NCBI RefSeq assembly: GCF_009749465.1
Contig: NZ_WBIS01000001.1
Coordinates: 620,001 to 684,000, forward strand
Direction of reading: 5' to 3'
DNA: 64,000 nt
From: Agromyces terreus
Lineage (GTDB): Bacteria; Actinomycetota; Actinomycetes; Actinomycetales; Microbacteriaceae
The stretch's first letter is position 1. Every line of letters begins with the position of its first letter. The notes under the pieces were generated by a model. That model saw only the letters and a program-made list of their open reading frames with translations, was not told where the DNA came from and did no database searches. The translations under genes were made by a program, and so were the position numbers. Below, in pieces: positions 48,143 to 56,725 of the stretch.

Positions 48143-48193
48143 GATGCCACGCTACGGAACCGCGGGGACTGCGGCATCCGCCGCTGGAATGAT

Positions 48194-48241
48194 TCGGGGC
48201 GGGTGCGCGTCGTCCGGGAAGACGATGCGCACCCGCCCCGA
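48194..48241. terminator. Hairpin after the second pepN
   Basis: TCGGGGCGGGTGCGC (48194-48208) pairs with GCGCACCCGCCCCGA (48227-48241), and the inner GTCGTC/GACGAT extends the stem. It sits 14 nt beyond the stop of the minus-strand pepN and before the ABC operon. Confidence 0.7.
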
Positions 48242-48254
48242 GCGAGCGTGCCGG

Positions 48255-50822
48255 CTACTCCCGGTGCCCGTCGCGCTCCTGCGCCGCGAGCGCGCGGTCG
48301 ACGCCCGCGAGCGACTCGACGATGAGGCGGCGCAGCGCCGGAACCTCGGCGTGGGCGTCGAGCCAGGCGCGGCTCGCGTCGGCGAGTTCGCGGCTCGCGA
48401 GCGGCGACGGGTAGAGGCCGTCGACGAGCTTCTCGGCGATCGCGTAGCTTCGACGCTCCCAGATGCCGTCGAGCATCGCGAAGTAGCGCTCGACGAAGGC
48501 CTCGAGCAGCGCAGGGTCGGTCGCCCGCAGGAACCCGACGGCGGTCTCGCGCACGACCGTGTTGGTCGCCGTGTCGACGTCGACGAGCGACGCCCAGGCC
48601 CGCTCCTTGCCCTCGACGGTCTGGATCGCGGCACGCGCATGCGCGGCCGACTGCTGGCCCGTGGCCGTGTTGTCCTCGGCGAGGCGCGCGTCGATCTCGG
48701 CGTCGCCGGCCCGGTCCGCCGCCACGAGGGCGATGAGGAGCTTCCAGCCGAGATCGGTGTCGATCTCGAGCCCGTCGAGCTGCAGCTCGCCGGCGTACAG
48801 CGCCGCGAGCTCGTCGACGTGCGAGCCGTGCTCGGCGATGCCCGCGAAGTTGATGACGAACTGGAACTGCGCGTCGCTGCCCGCCTCGGCCTCCTGCGCG
48901 AGGCGCCAGTAGCCGTCGGACACCGCACGCAGCGACTCGGCACGGCGGTCGCGCGCCGTGTACGCGCTCGCCGCGAGCACGGCGTTGGCGAGCACGATGC
49001 GGAGGGTCGTCGATTCGGTCTCGCTCGCGATGTTGCCGAGCACGAGGGCGAGGTAGTCGCTCGCCCGGGTCTCGCCGTCGCGCGTGGCATCCCACACCGA
49101 GCTCCAGACCAGCGCGCGCGCGAGCGGATCCTCGATGGCGCTGAGGTTCGCGAGCGCGACCCCGTGCGAGGCCTCGTCGAGGCGGATCTTCGCGTAGGCG
49201 AGGTCCTCGTCGTTCAGCAGCACGAGGTCGGGGCGCGCGAGGCCGATCAGCTCCGCGACATCCGTGCGCTCGCCGTCGACGTCGAGCTCGACGCGGTGCA
49301 CGCGCACGAGCCTGCCCTCGACGAGGTCGTAGAAGCCGATCGCGAGGCGGTGCGGGCGGATCGTCGGGTAGTCGGCGGGCGCCGACTGCAGCACCGTGAA
49401 CGCGGTGATCGCACCGTCGGCGTCCGTCTCGATCTCGGGGCGCAGCGTGTTGACGCCCGAGGTCTCGAGCCAGAGCTTCGACCACTCGGTGAGGTCGCGG
49501 CCGCTCGCGACCTCGAGCTCGGCGAGCAGGTCGGCGAGCGTGGTGTTGCCCCAGGCATGCTTCCGGAAGTACGCCGAGACGCCCGCGAAGAACGCGTCGA
49601 TGCCGACCCAGGCGACGAGCTGCTTGAGCACCGACCCGCCCTTGGCGTACGTGATGCCGTCGAAGTTGACGAGCACGTCTTCGAGGTCGTTGATCGTCGC
49701 GACGACCGGGTGCGTCGAGGGCAGCTGATCCTGACGGTAGGCCCAACTCTTCTCCATGGAGTTGAACGTGGTCCAGGCCTCGGTCCACTCGGTGGCCTCG
49801 GCGGTGGCGATGGTCGACGCCCACTCGGCGAACGACTCGTTGAGCCACAGGTCGTTCCACCACTTCATCGTCACGAGGTCGCCGAACCACATGTGGGCCA
49901 GCTCGTGCAGGATCGTGACGACGCGGCGCTCCTTGATCGCGTCGGTGACCTTCGAACGGAACACGTAGACCTCGGTGAAGGTCACGGCGCCCGCGTTCTC
50001 CATGGCGCCCGCGTTGTACTCGGGCACGAACATCTGGTCGTACTTCTCGAACGGGTAGGGCACCCCGAACTTCGCCTCGAAGTACTCGAAGCCCTGCTTC
50101 GTCTTCTCGAAGATGTAGTCGGCGTCGAGGTACTGCGCGAGGCTCTTGCGGCTGAAGACGCCGAGCGGGATGGTGCGGCCGTCGGTGCTCGTGAGCTCGT
50201 CGCGCACGACGTGGTACGGGCCGGCGACGAGGGCGGTGATGTAGCTCGAGATGCGCGGCGTCGGCGTGAACGCCCAGGTCTTGGCGCCCTCGCCGGTCGA
50301 GCCCGTCGAAACCGCATCGACCGGCTCGGGCGTGGGCGAGTTGGACACGACCTCCCAGTGCGCGGGCGCGGTGAGCGTGAACCGGAACGCCGCCTTCAGA
50401 TCGGGTTGCTCGAACACCGCGAACATGCGGCGCGAATCGGGCACCTCGAACTGGGTGTAGAGGTAGACCTCGCCGTCGACGGGGTCGACGAAGCGGTGCA
50501 GGCCCTCGCCCGTGTTCATGTAGCGGCCGTCTGCGACGACGACGAGCTCGTTCTGGGCGGCGAGGTTCGGCAGCTGGATGCGCACGCCGTCGCTGACCTC
50601 TGCCGGGTCGAGCTCGACGCCGTTCAGGGTGACCGAGTGCACGGCGGCCGTGATCGCGTCGATGAACGTGGACGCGCCCTCGGCCGCGTCGAACCGGACC
50701 GTCGTCGTCGTCTTGAACACCTCGGGGCCGACGGTCACGTCGAGCACGACGTCGTACTCGTGGACCGTGACGAGCGCCGCGCGCTCCTCGGCTTCGGATC
50801 GGGTGAGGTTCTCTCCAGGCAC
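48255..50822 (-). CDS. pepN: Aminopeptidase N (second paralogue)
   Basis: 855 residues, colinear with the first paralogue and sharing GAMENAGAVTF, the zinc site HELAHMWFGD and NDLWLNESFAEWAS. By eye the two agree at roughly half their positions, so the duplication is old. The start GTG at 50822 (VPGENLTRSEAEERAALV) is chosen because GAAGGAG lies 5 nt upstream and it aligns with the other paralogue. Compared with that paralogue it has a short extra stretch EPVDAVSTGSTGEGAK near residue 170, whose DNA resembles an interspersed palindromic repeat. The signature is otherwise intact, so both enzymes should be active. Confidence 0.95.
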   Translation of the reverse strand: MPGENLTRSEAEERAALVTVHEYDVVLDVTVGPEVFKTTTTVRFDAAEGASTFIDAITAAVHSVTLNGVELDPAEVSDGVRIQLPNLAAQNELVVVADGRYMNTGEGLHRFVDPVDGEVYLYTQFEVPDSRRMFAVFEQPDLKAAFRFTLTAPAHWEVVSNSPTPEPVDAVSTGSTGEGAKTWAFTPTPRISSYITALVAGPYHVVRDELTSTDGRTIPLGVFSRKSLAQYLDADYIFEKTKQGFEYFEAKFGVPYPFEKYDQMFVPEYNAGAMENAGAVTFTEVYVFRSKVTDAIKERRVVTILHELAHMWFGDLVTMKWWNDLWLNESFAEWASTIATAEATEWTEAWTTFNSMEKSWAYRQDQLPSTHPVVATINDLEDVLVNFDGITYAKGGSVLKQLVAWVGIDAFFAGVSAYFRKHAWGNTTLADLLAELEVASGRDLTEWSKLWLETSGVNTLRPEIETDADGAITAFTVLQSAPADYPTIRPHRLAIGFYDLVEGRLVRVHRVELDVDGERTDVAELIGLARPDLVLLNDEDLAYAKIRLDEASHGVALANLSAIEDPLARALVWSSVWDATRDGETRASDYLALVLGNIASETESTTLRIVLANAVLAASAYTARDRRAESLRAVSDGYWRLAQEAEAGSDAQFQFVINFAGIAEHGSHVDELAALYAGELQLDGLEIDTDLGWKLLIALVAADRAGDAEIDARLAEDNTATGQQSAAHARAAIQTVEGKERAWASLVDVDTATNTVVRETAVGFLRATDPALLEAFVERYFAMLDGIWERRSYAIAEKLVDGLYPSPLASRELADASRAWLDAHAEVPALRRLIVESLAGVDRALAAQERDGHRE
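50293..50324. repeat. REP-like palindrome inside the second pepN
   Basis: CCGGTCGA and TCGACCGG bound a 32-bp segment that contains GTCGAAACC. It resembles intergenic repeats of Microbacteriaceae (TCGACAAGCTC-like), as I recall them, and encodes residues absent from the other pepN. Confidence 0.4.
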
Positions 50823-51000
50823 GTGGGCTCCTTCGCGGAAATCAACGCGGCTTGTGGCCGCGGGCAACGCGAACCAGCCTATCCCTCGCCGCTGCGGGGC
50901 ACGTGGGCGCCGCAGCCGGCCCGGTGCCGGTTCGACGGATGCCGCGGGCGGGCCGTCGTGGGCGATCGCGGGACGACGAGCCGAGGGGCCGGCTCCCGGC

Positions 51001-52485
51001 TCACCAGTCGGAGCGTGCGTAGTCCTTCAGGAACACGCCCGTGACGTCTTCGCCGGCCTCGCCGCGCACGATCGGGTCGTAGACGCGGGCGGCGCCGTCG
51101 ACGAGGTCGAGCGGGGCGTGGAACCCCTCCTCGGCCAGGCGCACCTTCGTGGGGTGGGGTCGCTCGTCGGTGATCCAGCCGGTGTCGACGCTCGTCATGA
51201 GGATGCCGTCGGCCAGCATCTCCTTCGCGCTCGTGCGGGTGAGCATGTTCATCGCGGCCTTGGCCATGTTGGTGTGCGGATGCCCCGGTCCCTTGTACCC
51301 GCGGCTGAACACGCCCTCCATGGCCGAGACGTTCACGATGTAGGTGCGGCGGGCGGATGACGCGGCGAGCGACGCCCGGAGCCGGCTCACGAGGATGAAC
51401 GGCGCCGTGGTGTTGCACAGCTGCACCTCGAGCATCTCGAGCGGATCGACGTCCTGCACGACCGCGCTCCAGCTGTTCTCGTGGTGCAGGTCGGGCACGA
51501 GGCCGCCGGCGTCGATCGCGGTGCGGTCGGCGAGCCTCGCGAGCGAGCTCGAGCCGGGGGCGAGCGCGAGCGCGGTGAGGTCCTCGGCCGTCATGGTGCC
51601 GGCGAACAGGCCCGAGGAGAGCACCGGGTGACTCGACACCGAGTCGGCGAGCGCGAGCGGGTGCGCGTCGTTCGTGTGCCCGAAGCTCACGAGCTCGGGC
51701 ATGGGCCCGTCGGGCAGCGGCGAGGACTCCGCCTCGACGAGCGGGGAGTAGGAGCCGGGGGAGCGGCGCACGGTCTGCGCGGCGTTGTTGATGAGGATGT
51801 CGAGCGGGCCCTGCGCGGCGACGTCGTCGGCGAGCGCGATGACCTGCGCCGGATCGCGCAGGTCGATGCCGACGATCTTCAGGCGGTGCAGCCACTCGCC
51901 CGCGTCGGGCATGGCGGCGAACCGGCGCGCCGCATCGCGCGGGAACCGCGTCGTGATCGTCGTGTGCGCACCGTCGCGGAGCAGCCGCAGCGCGATGTAC
52001 ATGCCGATCTTCGCCCGCCCGCCGGTGAGCAGGGCGCGCTTGCCCGTGAGGTCGGTGCGCGCGTCGCGCTTGGCGTGGCTCATGGCGGCGCAGGTCGGGC
52101 AGAGCTGATGGTAGAACGCGTCGACGAGCGTGTACCGCTGCTTGCAGATGTAGCAGGGGCGCGCCACGAGCAGCTCGCCCGCGGTACGCGCGTCGGTGCC
52201 GCTCACGAGGTCGGCGCCGCGGGTCTCGTCGTCGATACGGGTGGGCGCCCCCGTCGCGGTGGCCGCGATGACCGCGCGGTCGGCGTCTTGAATGACCCGC
52301 CGCTTCTCGAGACGTCGGGCGACCTTGACCGCCTTGAACATCTTCGCCGTGGCGTGTCGCACGGTCTCGAAGTCGGGGTCGTCCCGGTCGAGCTCGCTGA
52401 GGGTCGCCAGCACGCGCAGCGTCGTCTCGAGGTCTGCGGGGTCGATCGTCGGCGCGCTGACGGCGGCTGGGGCGGCGGAGGGCAT
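51001..52485 (-). CDS. SDR-fold oxidoreductase with N-terminal Cys4 segment
   Basis: 494 residues, twice the usual SDR length. Residues 1-100 are helical; a zinc-ribbon-like Cys4 follows (CYICK at 111-114, CPTC at 129-132). The Rossmann part begins at ALLTGGRAKIG (151-161), with NNAAQ (233-237) and, after an insertion of about 100 residues, NVSAMEG carrying Ser387. The catalytic YxxxK is not kept: the sequence reads TNMAK, with Thr405 where Tyr is expected and Lys409 retained. Tyr397 is near and could substitute. I infer a specialised NAD(P)-binding enzyme or regulator; the substrate is unknown. ATG at 52485, single gene, preceded by a 178-bp gap with no visible feature on the pepN side. Confidence 0.83.
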   Translation of the reverse strand: MPSAAPAAVSAPTIDPADLETTLRVLATLSELDRDDPDFETVRHATAKMFKAVKVARRLEKRRVIQDADRAVIAATATGAPTRIDDETRGADLVSGTDARTAGELLVARPCYICKQRYTLVDAFYHQLCPTCAAMSHAKRDARTDLTGKRALLTGGRAKIGMYIALRLLRDGAHTTITTRFPRDAARRFAAMPDAGEWLHRLKIVGIDLRDPAQVIALADDVAAQGPLDILINNAAQTVRRSPGSYSPLVEAESSPLPDGPMPELVSFGHTNDAHPLALADSVSSHPVLSSGLFAGTMTAEDLTALALAPGSSSLARLADRTAIDAGGLVPDLHHENSWSAVVQDVDPLEMLEVQLCNTTAPFILVSRLRASLAASSARRTYIVNVSAMEGVFSRGYKGPGHPHTNMAKAAMNMLTRTSAKEMLADGILMTSVDTGWITDERPHPTKVRLAEEGFHAPLDLVDGAARVYDPIVRGEAGEDVTGVFLKDYARSDW

Positions 52486-52559
52486 CCGTGGATTCTACGG
52501 CGTGCCGCACGGGAACACCTGAGTGCCGATCGAGGGCCCCACCCGCGACGCCCGCGGAG

Positions 52560-52565
52560 TAGCGT
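52560..52565 (+). promoter_or_regulatory. -10 element TAGCGT, probably leaderless
   Basis: TAGCGT ends 6 nt before the ATG at 52572 of the DUF2332 gene. Confidence 0.5.
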
Positions 52566-52571
52566 GATCGC

Positions 52572-53573
52572 ATGAGCACGAGCACGGATGCCTCGGCCAC
52601 GACGGCCGAACGGTACCGCGTGTTCGCCGAGGTCGAGGCCCGCCGCATGTCCGCGACCTACGAGCGATGGGCCGCGGGCGTGGCGACGGATGCCTCGGTG
52701 CTGGACCTCCTCGACACCCTGCCGGCGCCGAAGCGGCAACCGAACCTCGTCTTCTCGGCATCCCGCCTGCTCGGCGCGGAACCGGGCCCGTACGCCGCCT
52801 TCGCCGACTGGCTGCACATGCACTGGAACGATGTGCGCGAGATCGTTCTCACGCACGCCACCCAGACGAACGAGGCCGCGCGCTGCGCGCTGCACCTGCC
52901 CGTGCTCGCCGGCATCGACGGGCCCATCGCCCTGCTCGAGGTCGGGGCATCCGCGGGTCTCTGCCTCTACCCCGACCGGTACAGCTACCGGTACTCGGCG
53001 CCGACCTCCGCCGAGCCCGGCCGGCTCGACCCCGCCGACGGCCCGAGCGCCGTCGTGCTCGACTGCGAGTTGCGGGGGCCGGCACCGGTGCCACGCCGCC
53101 TGCCCGAGATCGTCTGGCGCGCCGGCATCGACCTCAACCCGCTCGACGTGCGCTCGCCCGACGACGTCGCGTGGCTCGACGCCCTCGTCTGGCCCGAGCA
53201 CGACGACCGGCGTGCTCGGCTGCGGGCCGCCGCCGGCATCGCCGCCGTCGATCCGCCGCACCTCGTCTCCGGGGACCTCAACGAGCAGGTGACCGCGCTC
53301 GCCGCGGCCGCACCCGGCGACGCCACGCTCGTCGTGTTCCACACCGCGGTGCTCATGTACCTCGACGAGGACGGCCGCGACCGCTTCGCCGCGCAGGTGC
53401 GCGACCTCCCCGGACACTGGCTCTCGGTCGAGGCACGACGCGTGGTGCGCGGCATCCGCGTGCGCGACGACGTGCCGAACGCGTCCAGCGACCTCGTGCT
53501 CGCCCTCGACGGGGTGCAGCGGGCCTGGGCGCAGCCCCACGGCCGTGCGCTCACGTGGGTCGGCACTCCCTAG
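52572..53573 (+). CDS. DUF2332 domain protein
   Basis: 333 residues, spanning the whole DUF2332 family. After an N-terminal helical part (AERYRVFAEVEARRMSATYERW) the core carries LLEVGASAGLCLYPDRY, which looks like the glycine-rich motif I of SAM-dependent methyltransferases, and LVVFHTAVLMYLDEDGR. I suspect a Rossmann-type methyltransferase fold, but no function has been shown for this family to my knowledge. rpiB follows after 9 nt but has its own -10 box inside this gene's end. Confidence 0.88.
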   Translation: MSTSTDASATTAERYRVFAEVEARRMSATYERWAAGVATDASVLDLLDTLPAPKRQPNLVFSASRLLGAEPGPYAAFADWLHMHWNDVREIVLTHATQTNEAARCALHLPVLAGIDGPIALLEVGASAGLCLYPDRYSYRYSAPTSAEPGRLDPADGPSAVVLDCELRGPAPVPRRLPEIVWRAGIDLNPLDVRSPDDVAWLDALVWPEHDDRRARLRAAAGIAAVDPPHLVSGDLNEQVTALAAAAPGDATLVVFHTAVLMYLDEDGRDRFAAQVRDLPGHWLSVEARRVVRGIRVRDDVPNASSDLVLALDGVQRAWAQPHGRALTWVGTP

Positions 53574-53576
53574 AAT
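53571..53576 (+). promoter_or_regulatory. -10 element TAGAAT of rpiB, probably leaderless
   Basis: TAGAAT overlaps the stop codon of the DUF2332 gene and ends 6 nt before the rpiB ATG. Confidence 0.55.
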
Positions 53577-53582
53577 CGACGC

Positions 53583-54083
53583 ATGCGCATCCACATCGCG
53601 ACCGACCACGCCGGCCTCGAGTTCAGCCGTACGCTCGTCGACCACCTGACCAATGCCGGTCACGAGGTGCTCGATCACGGACCCGCCGAGTACGACGCCC
53701 TCGACGACTACCCGGCCTTCTGCATCAACGCCGCGCTCGCCGTGGCCGCCGACCAGGCCGCGGGGGTGCGCGCCCTCGGCGTCGTCTTCGGCGGCTCGGG
53801 CAACGGCGAGCAGATCGCGGCGAACAAGGTCGCCGGCATCCGCGCGGCCCTCGCCTGGAGCATGGACACCGCGATCCTCGCGCGCCAGCACAACGACGCC
53901 AACGTCATCTCGATCGGCGCGCGCCAGCACACCGTCGAAGAGGCCATGCGCTACATCGACGCGTTCATCGCCGAGCCCTTCTCGGGCGACGAGCGCCACG
54001 CGCGCCGCATCGCGCAGCTCGCCGAGTACGAGTCCACCGGCGACATCGCGGGCAAGGGTGTGAACCGCCCCGCAGAGGCGTAG
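53583..54083 (+). CDS. rpiB: Ribose-5-phosphate isomerase B
   Basis: 166 residues. It interconverts ribose 5-phosphate and ribulose 5-phosphate in the pentose phosphate pathway. Family signatures are IATDHAGLEFSR at the N-terminus, VVFGGSGNGEQIAANKV around the active site, and NDANVISIGARQHT. At the position of the catalytic Cys found in E. coli RpiB the motif reads GGSGNG, the variant seen in the mycobacterial enzyme, which uses a Glu (in GNGEQ). Actinobacteria normally rely on RpiB rather than RpiA. The following glycosylase gene begins 5 nt after the stop. Confidence 0.95.
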   Translation: MRIHIATDHAGLEFSRTLVDHLTNAGHEVLDHGPAEYDALDDYPAFCINAALAVAADQAAGVRALGVVFGGSGNGEQIAANKVAGIRAALAWSMDTAILARQHNDANVISIGARQHTVEEAMRYIDAFIAEPFSGDERHARRIAQLAEYESTGDIAGKGVNRPAEA

Positions 54084-54088
54084 TCCGC

Positions 54089-55093
54089 GTGCCCGAGGGT
54101 CACTCCGTCCATCGCATCACGCGGCAGTTCGAGCGCAACTTCGTCGGGCACGTCGTGCATGTGTCGAGCCCGCAGGGCCGGTTCGCCGAGGGTGCCGCCG
54201 ACCTCGACGGGCGACGCGTGGTCGAGGCGCGCGCCGTGGGCAAGCAGATGTTCCTCGGGTTCGAGGGCGACCGCTGGCTGCGCGTGCACCTCGGCATGTA
54301 CGGCGCGTGGGACTTCGCGGGCGACATCCGCATGGACGCCACCATCGCCTCGGCCAACGGACGCATGGGGCAGACGAACCAGCGCGGCACGTTCCTCGAC
54401 GCCGAGAACCCCGACGCCGTGGTCTTCGACTCGGCCGGCGAGAACTCGATCACCTCGATCGGCGCCCCCCGGCGGGCGCGGCTGCGCATGTCGGAGTCCG
54501 AGAAGGCCGGCGCCGAGCTCGAGAGCTTCCCGCCCGAACCCGTCGGGCAGGTGCGGGTGCGCCTGCTCACCGACACGGTGTGCGCCGACCTCCGCGGGCC
54601 GACGGCGTGCGAGGTGCTCGACCCGGCGCAGGTCGAGGCCGTCGTCGCGAAGCTCGGGCCCGACCCGCTGCTCGACCCGGGGGCCGCCTCCGAGGAGCGG
54701 TTCACCGGCGTCGTGCGCCGCAAGCCCACGCCCATCGGGCTGCTCCTCATGGACCAGAACGTCGTCGCCGGCATCGGCAACGTCTACCGCGCCGAACTGC
54801 TGTTCCGTGCGCGGCTGAACCCGCACACGCCCGGAAAGCTGGTGCCCGAGGAGGTCGTGCGAGGCCTCTGGCGCGACTGGGCGAAGCTGCTCGCCATCGG
54901 CGTCGAGACCGGGCAGATGATGACCATGGACGATCTCGGCCCCGAGGCGTACCGTGCGGCCATGGCCAGCCGCGACGACCGGCACTGGGTCTACAAGCGC
55001 GAAGGCCTGCCGTGCCGGGTGTGCGGCACGAACATCGTCCTCGAAGAGATGGGCGCCCGAAAGCTCTACTGGTGCCCCCGATGCCAGGCATGA
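54089..55093 (+). CDS. Fpg/Nei-family DNA glycosylase (endonuclease VIII-like)
   Basis: 334 residues. A bifunctional base-excision enzyme: removal of the start Met leaves Pro as the nucleophile, followed by catalytic Glu (PEGHSVHRI). The H2TH region shows GLLLMDQNVVAGIGNVYRAELLF, and a Cys4 zinc finger closes the protein (CRVCG ... CPRC). The N-terminus PEGH and the MDQ...AGIGN pattern suggest the Nei branch (oxidised pyrimidines) rather than MutM, but I cannot separate Nei1 and Nei2. The GTG at 54089 is dictated by the need for Pro2. The 3' end overlaps the amidohydrolase start by ATGA. Confidence 0.93.
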   Translation: MPEGHSVHRITRQFERNFVGHVVHVSSPQGRFAEGAADLDGRRVVEARAVGKQMFLGFEGDRWLRVHLGMYGAWDFAGDIRMDATIASANGRMGQTNQRGTFLDAENPDAVVFDSAGENSITSIGAPRRARLRMSESEKAGAELESFPPEPVGQVRVRLLTDTVCADLRGPTACEVLDPAQVEAVVAKLGPDPLLDPGAASEERFTGVVRRKPTPIGLLLMDQNVVAGIGNVYRAELLFRARLNPHTPGKLVPEEVVRGLWRDWAKLLAIGVETGQMMTMDDLGPEAYRAAMASRDDRHWVYKREGLPCRVCGTNIVLEEMGARKLYWCPRCQA

Positions 55094-56616
55094 CCGAACG
55101 GGCGGATGCCGCGGAGCCGGTGCTGCTCGCCGGCGCGCGCCTGCCCGGCGTCGACGGCCGGCACGACCTGCTGCTCGCCGGCGGCGTCGTCGCCTCGATC
55201 GTCCCGGCCGCCGGAGCGGCACGACCGATCGAGGCGTCCGCCGTGCGGCGCGTCGACCTCGACGGCCGATTCGTCGTTCCGGGCCTGCACGACCGGCACG
55301 TGCACGCCTCGCAATGGGCGATGGTGTCGCGCCGGCTCGACCTCTCCGGCGCGGACTCGGCCGCCGAGGCCGCAGCCCTGGTCGCGGCATCCGTCGACCG
55401 CGGCGACGCCGAGGTCATCGGCTTCGGCTACCGCGACGGCCTCTGGCCCGACGCGCCCACCGTCGCGCGGCTCGACGCGGTGTCGGGCGACGTGCCCGTC
55501 GTGCTCGTGGCGGCCGACCTGCACGCGTGCTGGGTGAACTCGGCCGCGGCTCTTCGTCACGGCGTGCGCGATCTCGCGGGCGAATCGGGGGTGCTGCGCG
55601 AAGACGACTGCTTCGCGCTCGTGCGCGCGCTCGACGACATCGCCGACACGGTGCTCGACCGCTGGGTCGGCGAGGCCGCCGCACGCGCCGCCGCCCGCGG
55701 GGTGGTCGGCATCACCGACTACGAGATGCGGTGGAACCGCGACGACTGGGCCAGGCGGGTCGGCGGCGGCATCCGCTCGCTCCGGGTGTCGTTCGGCGTG
55801 TACACCCGGCACCTCGAGCGCACCGTCGCCGCCGGCATGCGCACCGGCGACCCGGTCGAGGGCACGGGCGGGTTGGTCGAGGTCGGCGGCTACAAGGTCA
55901 TCACCGACGGCTCGCTCAACACCCGCACGGCCTGGTGCTTCGACCCGTACCCGGGCTTCGAGGGCCACGAGCACGCGTTCGGCCTCGCCACCGTGCCGTA
56001 CGACGAGCTCGTGCCGCTCATGCGCACGGCGATCCGCGCCGGCCTCGTGCCCGCGGTGCACGCCATCGGCGACCGGGCGAACGCCCGCGTGCTCGACGCG
56101 TTCGAGGCGGTCGGCGATCTCGGCGGCGGCCGCCGCGGCTCGATCGAGCACGCGCAGTTGCTGCGCCGCGACGACATCGCGAGGTTCGCCCGGCTCGGCG
56201 TCGTCGCGAGCGTGCAGCCCGAGCACGCCATGGACGACCGCGACGTCGCCGACCTCTACTGGGCGGGGCGCACCGACCGCGCCTTCATGCTCGCCGAGTT
56301 GGCGGCTGCCGGCGTCGAACTCGCGCTCGGCTCCGACGCGCCCGTGGCGCCGCTCGACCCGTGGGTCGCGATCGCCGCCGCGGTCGGACGCACGCGCGAC
56401 GGTCGCGAGCCGTGGCACCCCGAGCAGTCCGTCGAAGCCCGGGTCGCGCTCGCGGCGTCGACCGGCGGTGCCGGCCACACGGTGCGGGCGGCGCAGATCG
56501 CCGACCTCGCGGTCGTCGAACGCGACCCGTTCGCGGCATCCGTCGACGACCTGCGCACGATGCCGGTCGCGGCGACCATCCTCGCGGGCCGATTCACGCA
56601 CGACGCGCTCGGCTGA
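55090..56616 (+). CDS. Amidohydrolase, YtcJ-like
   Basis: 508 residues. A metal-dependent hydrolase of the amidohydrolase_3 (YtcJ) family: first metal motif DRHVHASQW (HxH), GYKVITDGSLNTRTAW around the middle strand, HAIGDRAN (metal/His), and the terminal Asp in ALGSDAPVAPLDP. Substrates in this family are mostly unknown; N-acyl or formamide bonds are typical. The ATG at 55090 overlaps the glycosylase stop; an in-frame ATG at 55081 is an alternative. It is the last gene of the rpiB-glycosylase-amidohydrolase run. Confidence 0.9.
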   Translation: MTERADAAEPVLLAGARLPGVDGRHDLLLAGGVVASIVPAAGAARPIEASAVRRVDLDGRFVVPGLHDRHVHASQWAMVSRRLDLSGADSAAEAAALVAASVDRGDAEVIGFGYRDGLWPDAPTVARLDAVSGDVPVVLVAADLHACWVNSAAALRHGVRDLAGESGVLREDDCFALVRALDDIADTVLDRWVGEAAARAAARGVVGITDYEMRWNRDDWARRVGGGIRSLRVSFGVYTRHLERTVAAGMRTGDPVEGTGGLVEVGGYKVITDGSLNTRTAWCFDPYPGFEGHEHAFGLATVPYDELVPLMRTAIRAGLVPAVHAIGDRANARVLDAFEAVGDLGGGRRGSIEHAQLLRRDDIARFARLGVVASVQPEHAMDDRDVADLYWAGRTDRAFMLAELAAAGVELALGSDAPVAPLDPWVAIAAAVGRTRDGREPWHPEQSVEARVALAASTGGAGHTVRAAQIADLAVVERDPFAASVDDLRTMPVAATILAGRFTHDALG

Positions 56617-56651
56617 CCCGGCGACGGTCCCGAACACGGACCCGGGCGATC

Positions 56652-56667
56652 CGGGGGATTACCCCCG
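56652..56667 (+). promoter_or_regulatory. Inverted repeat CGGGGG-ATTA-CCCCCG upstream of the multicopper oxidase
   Basis: Six-base arms separated by 4 nt, 59 nt before the ATG. A possible -10-like GAGGCT lies at 56714. A second site with the same arms and spacing is at 62255-62270. I infer an operator, probably for the response regulator encoded at 59848. Confidence 0.5.
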
Positions 56668-56725
56668 CCCCGACCGGGGCGCCTGCCGGCTGGGGCGGCC
56701 TCCGCGCGGCGGCGAGGCTGGGTCC

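Noticed and set aside
48117..51044. Plus-strand open frame of 975 codons opposite the second pepN
   Set aside because: Same antisense effect; the minus-strand frame has a complete M1 peptidase with its zinc site.
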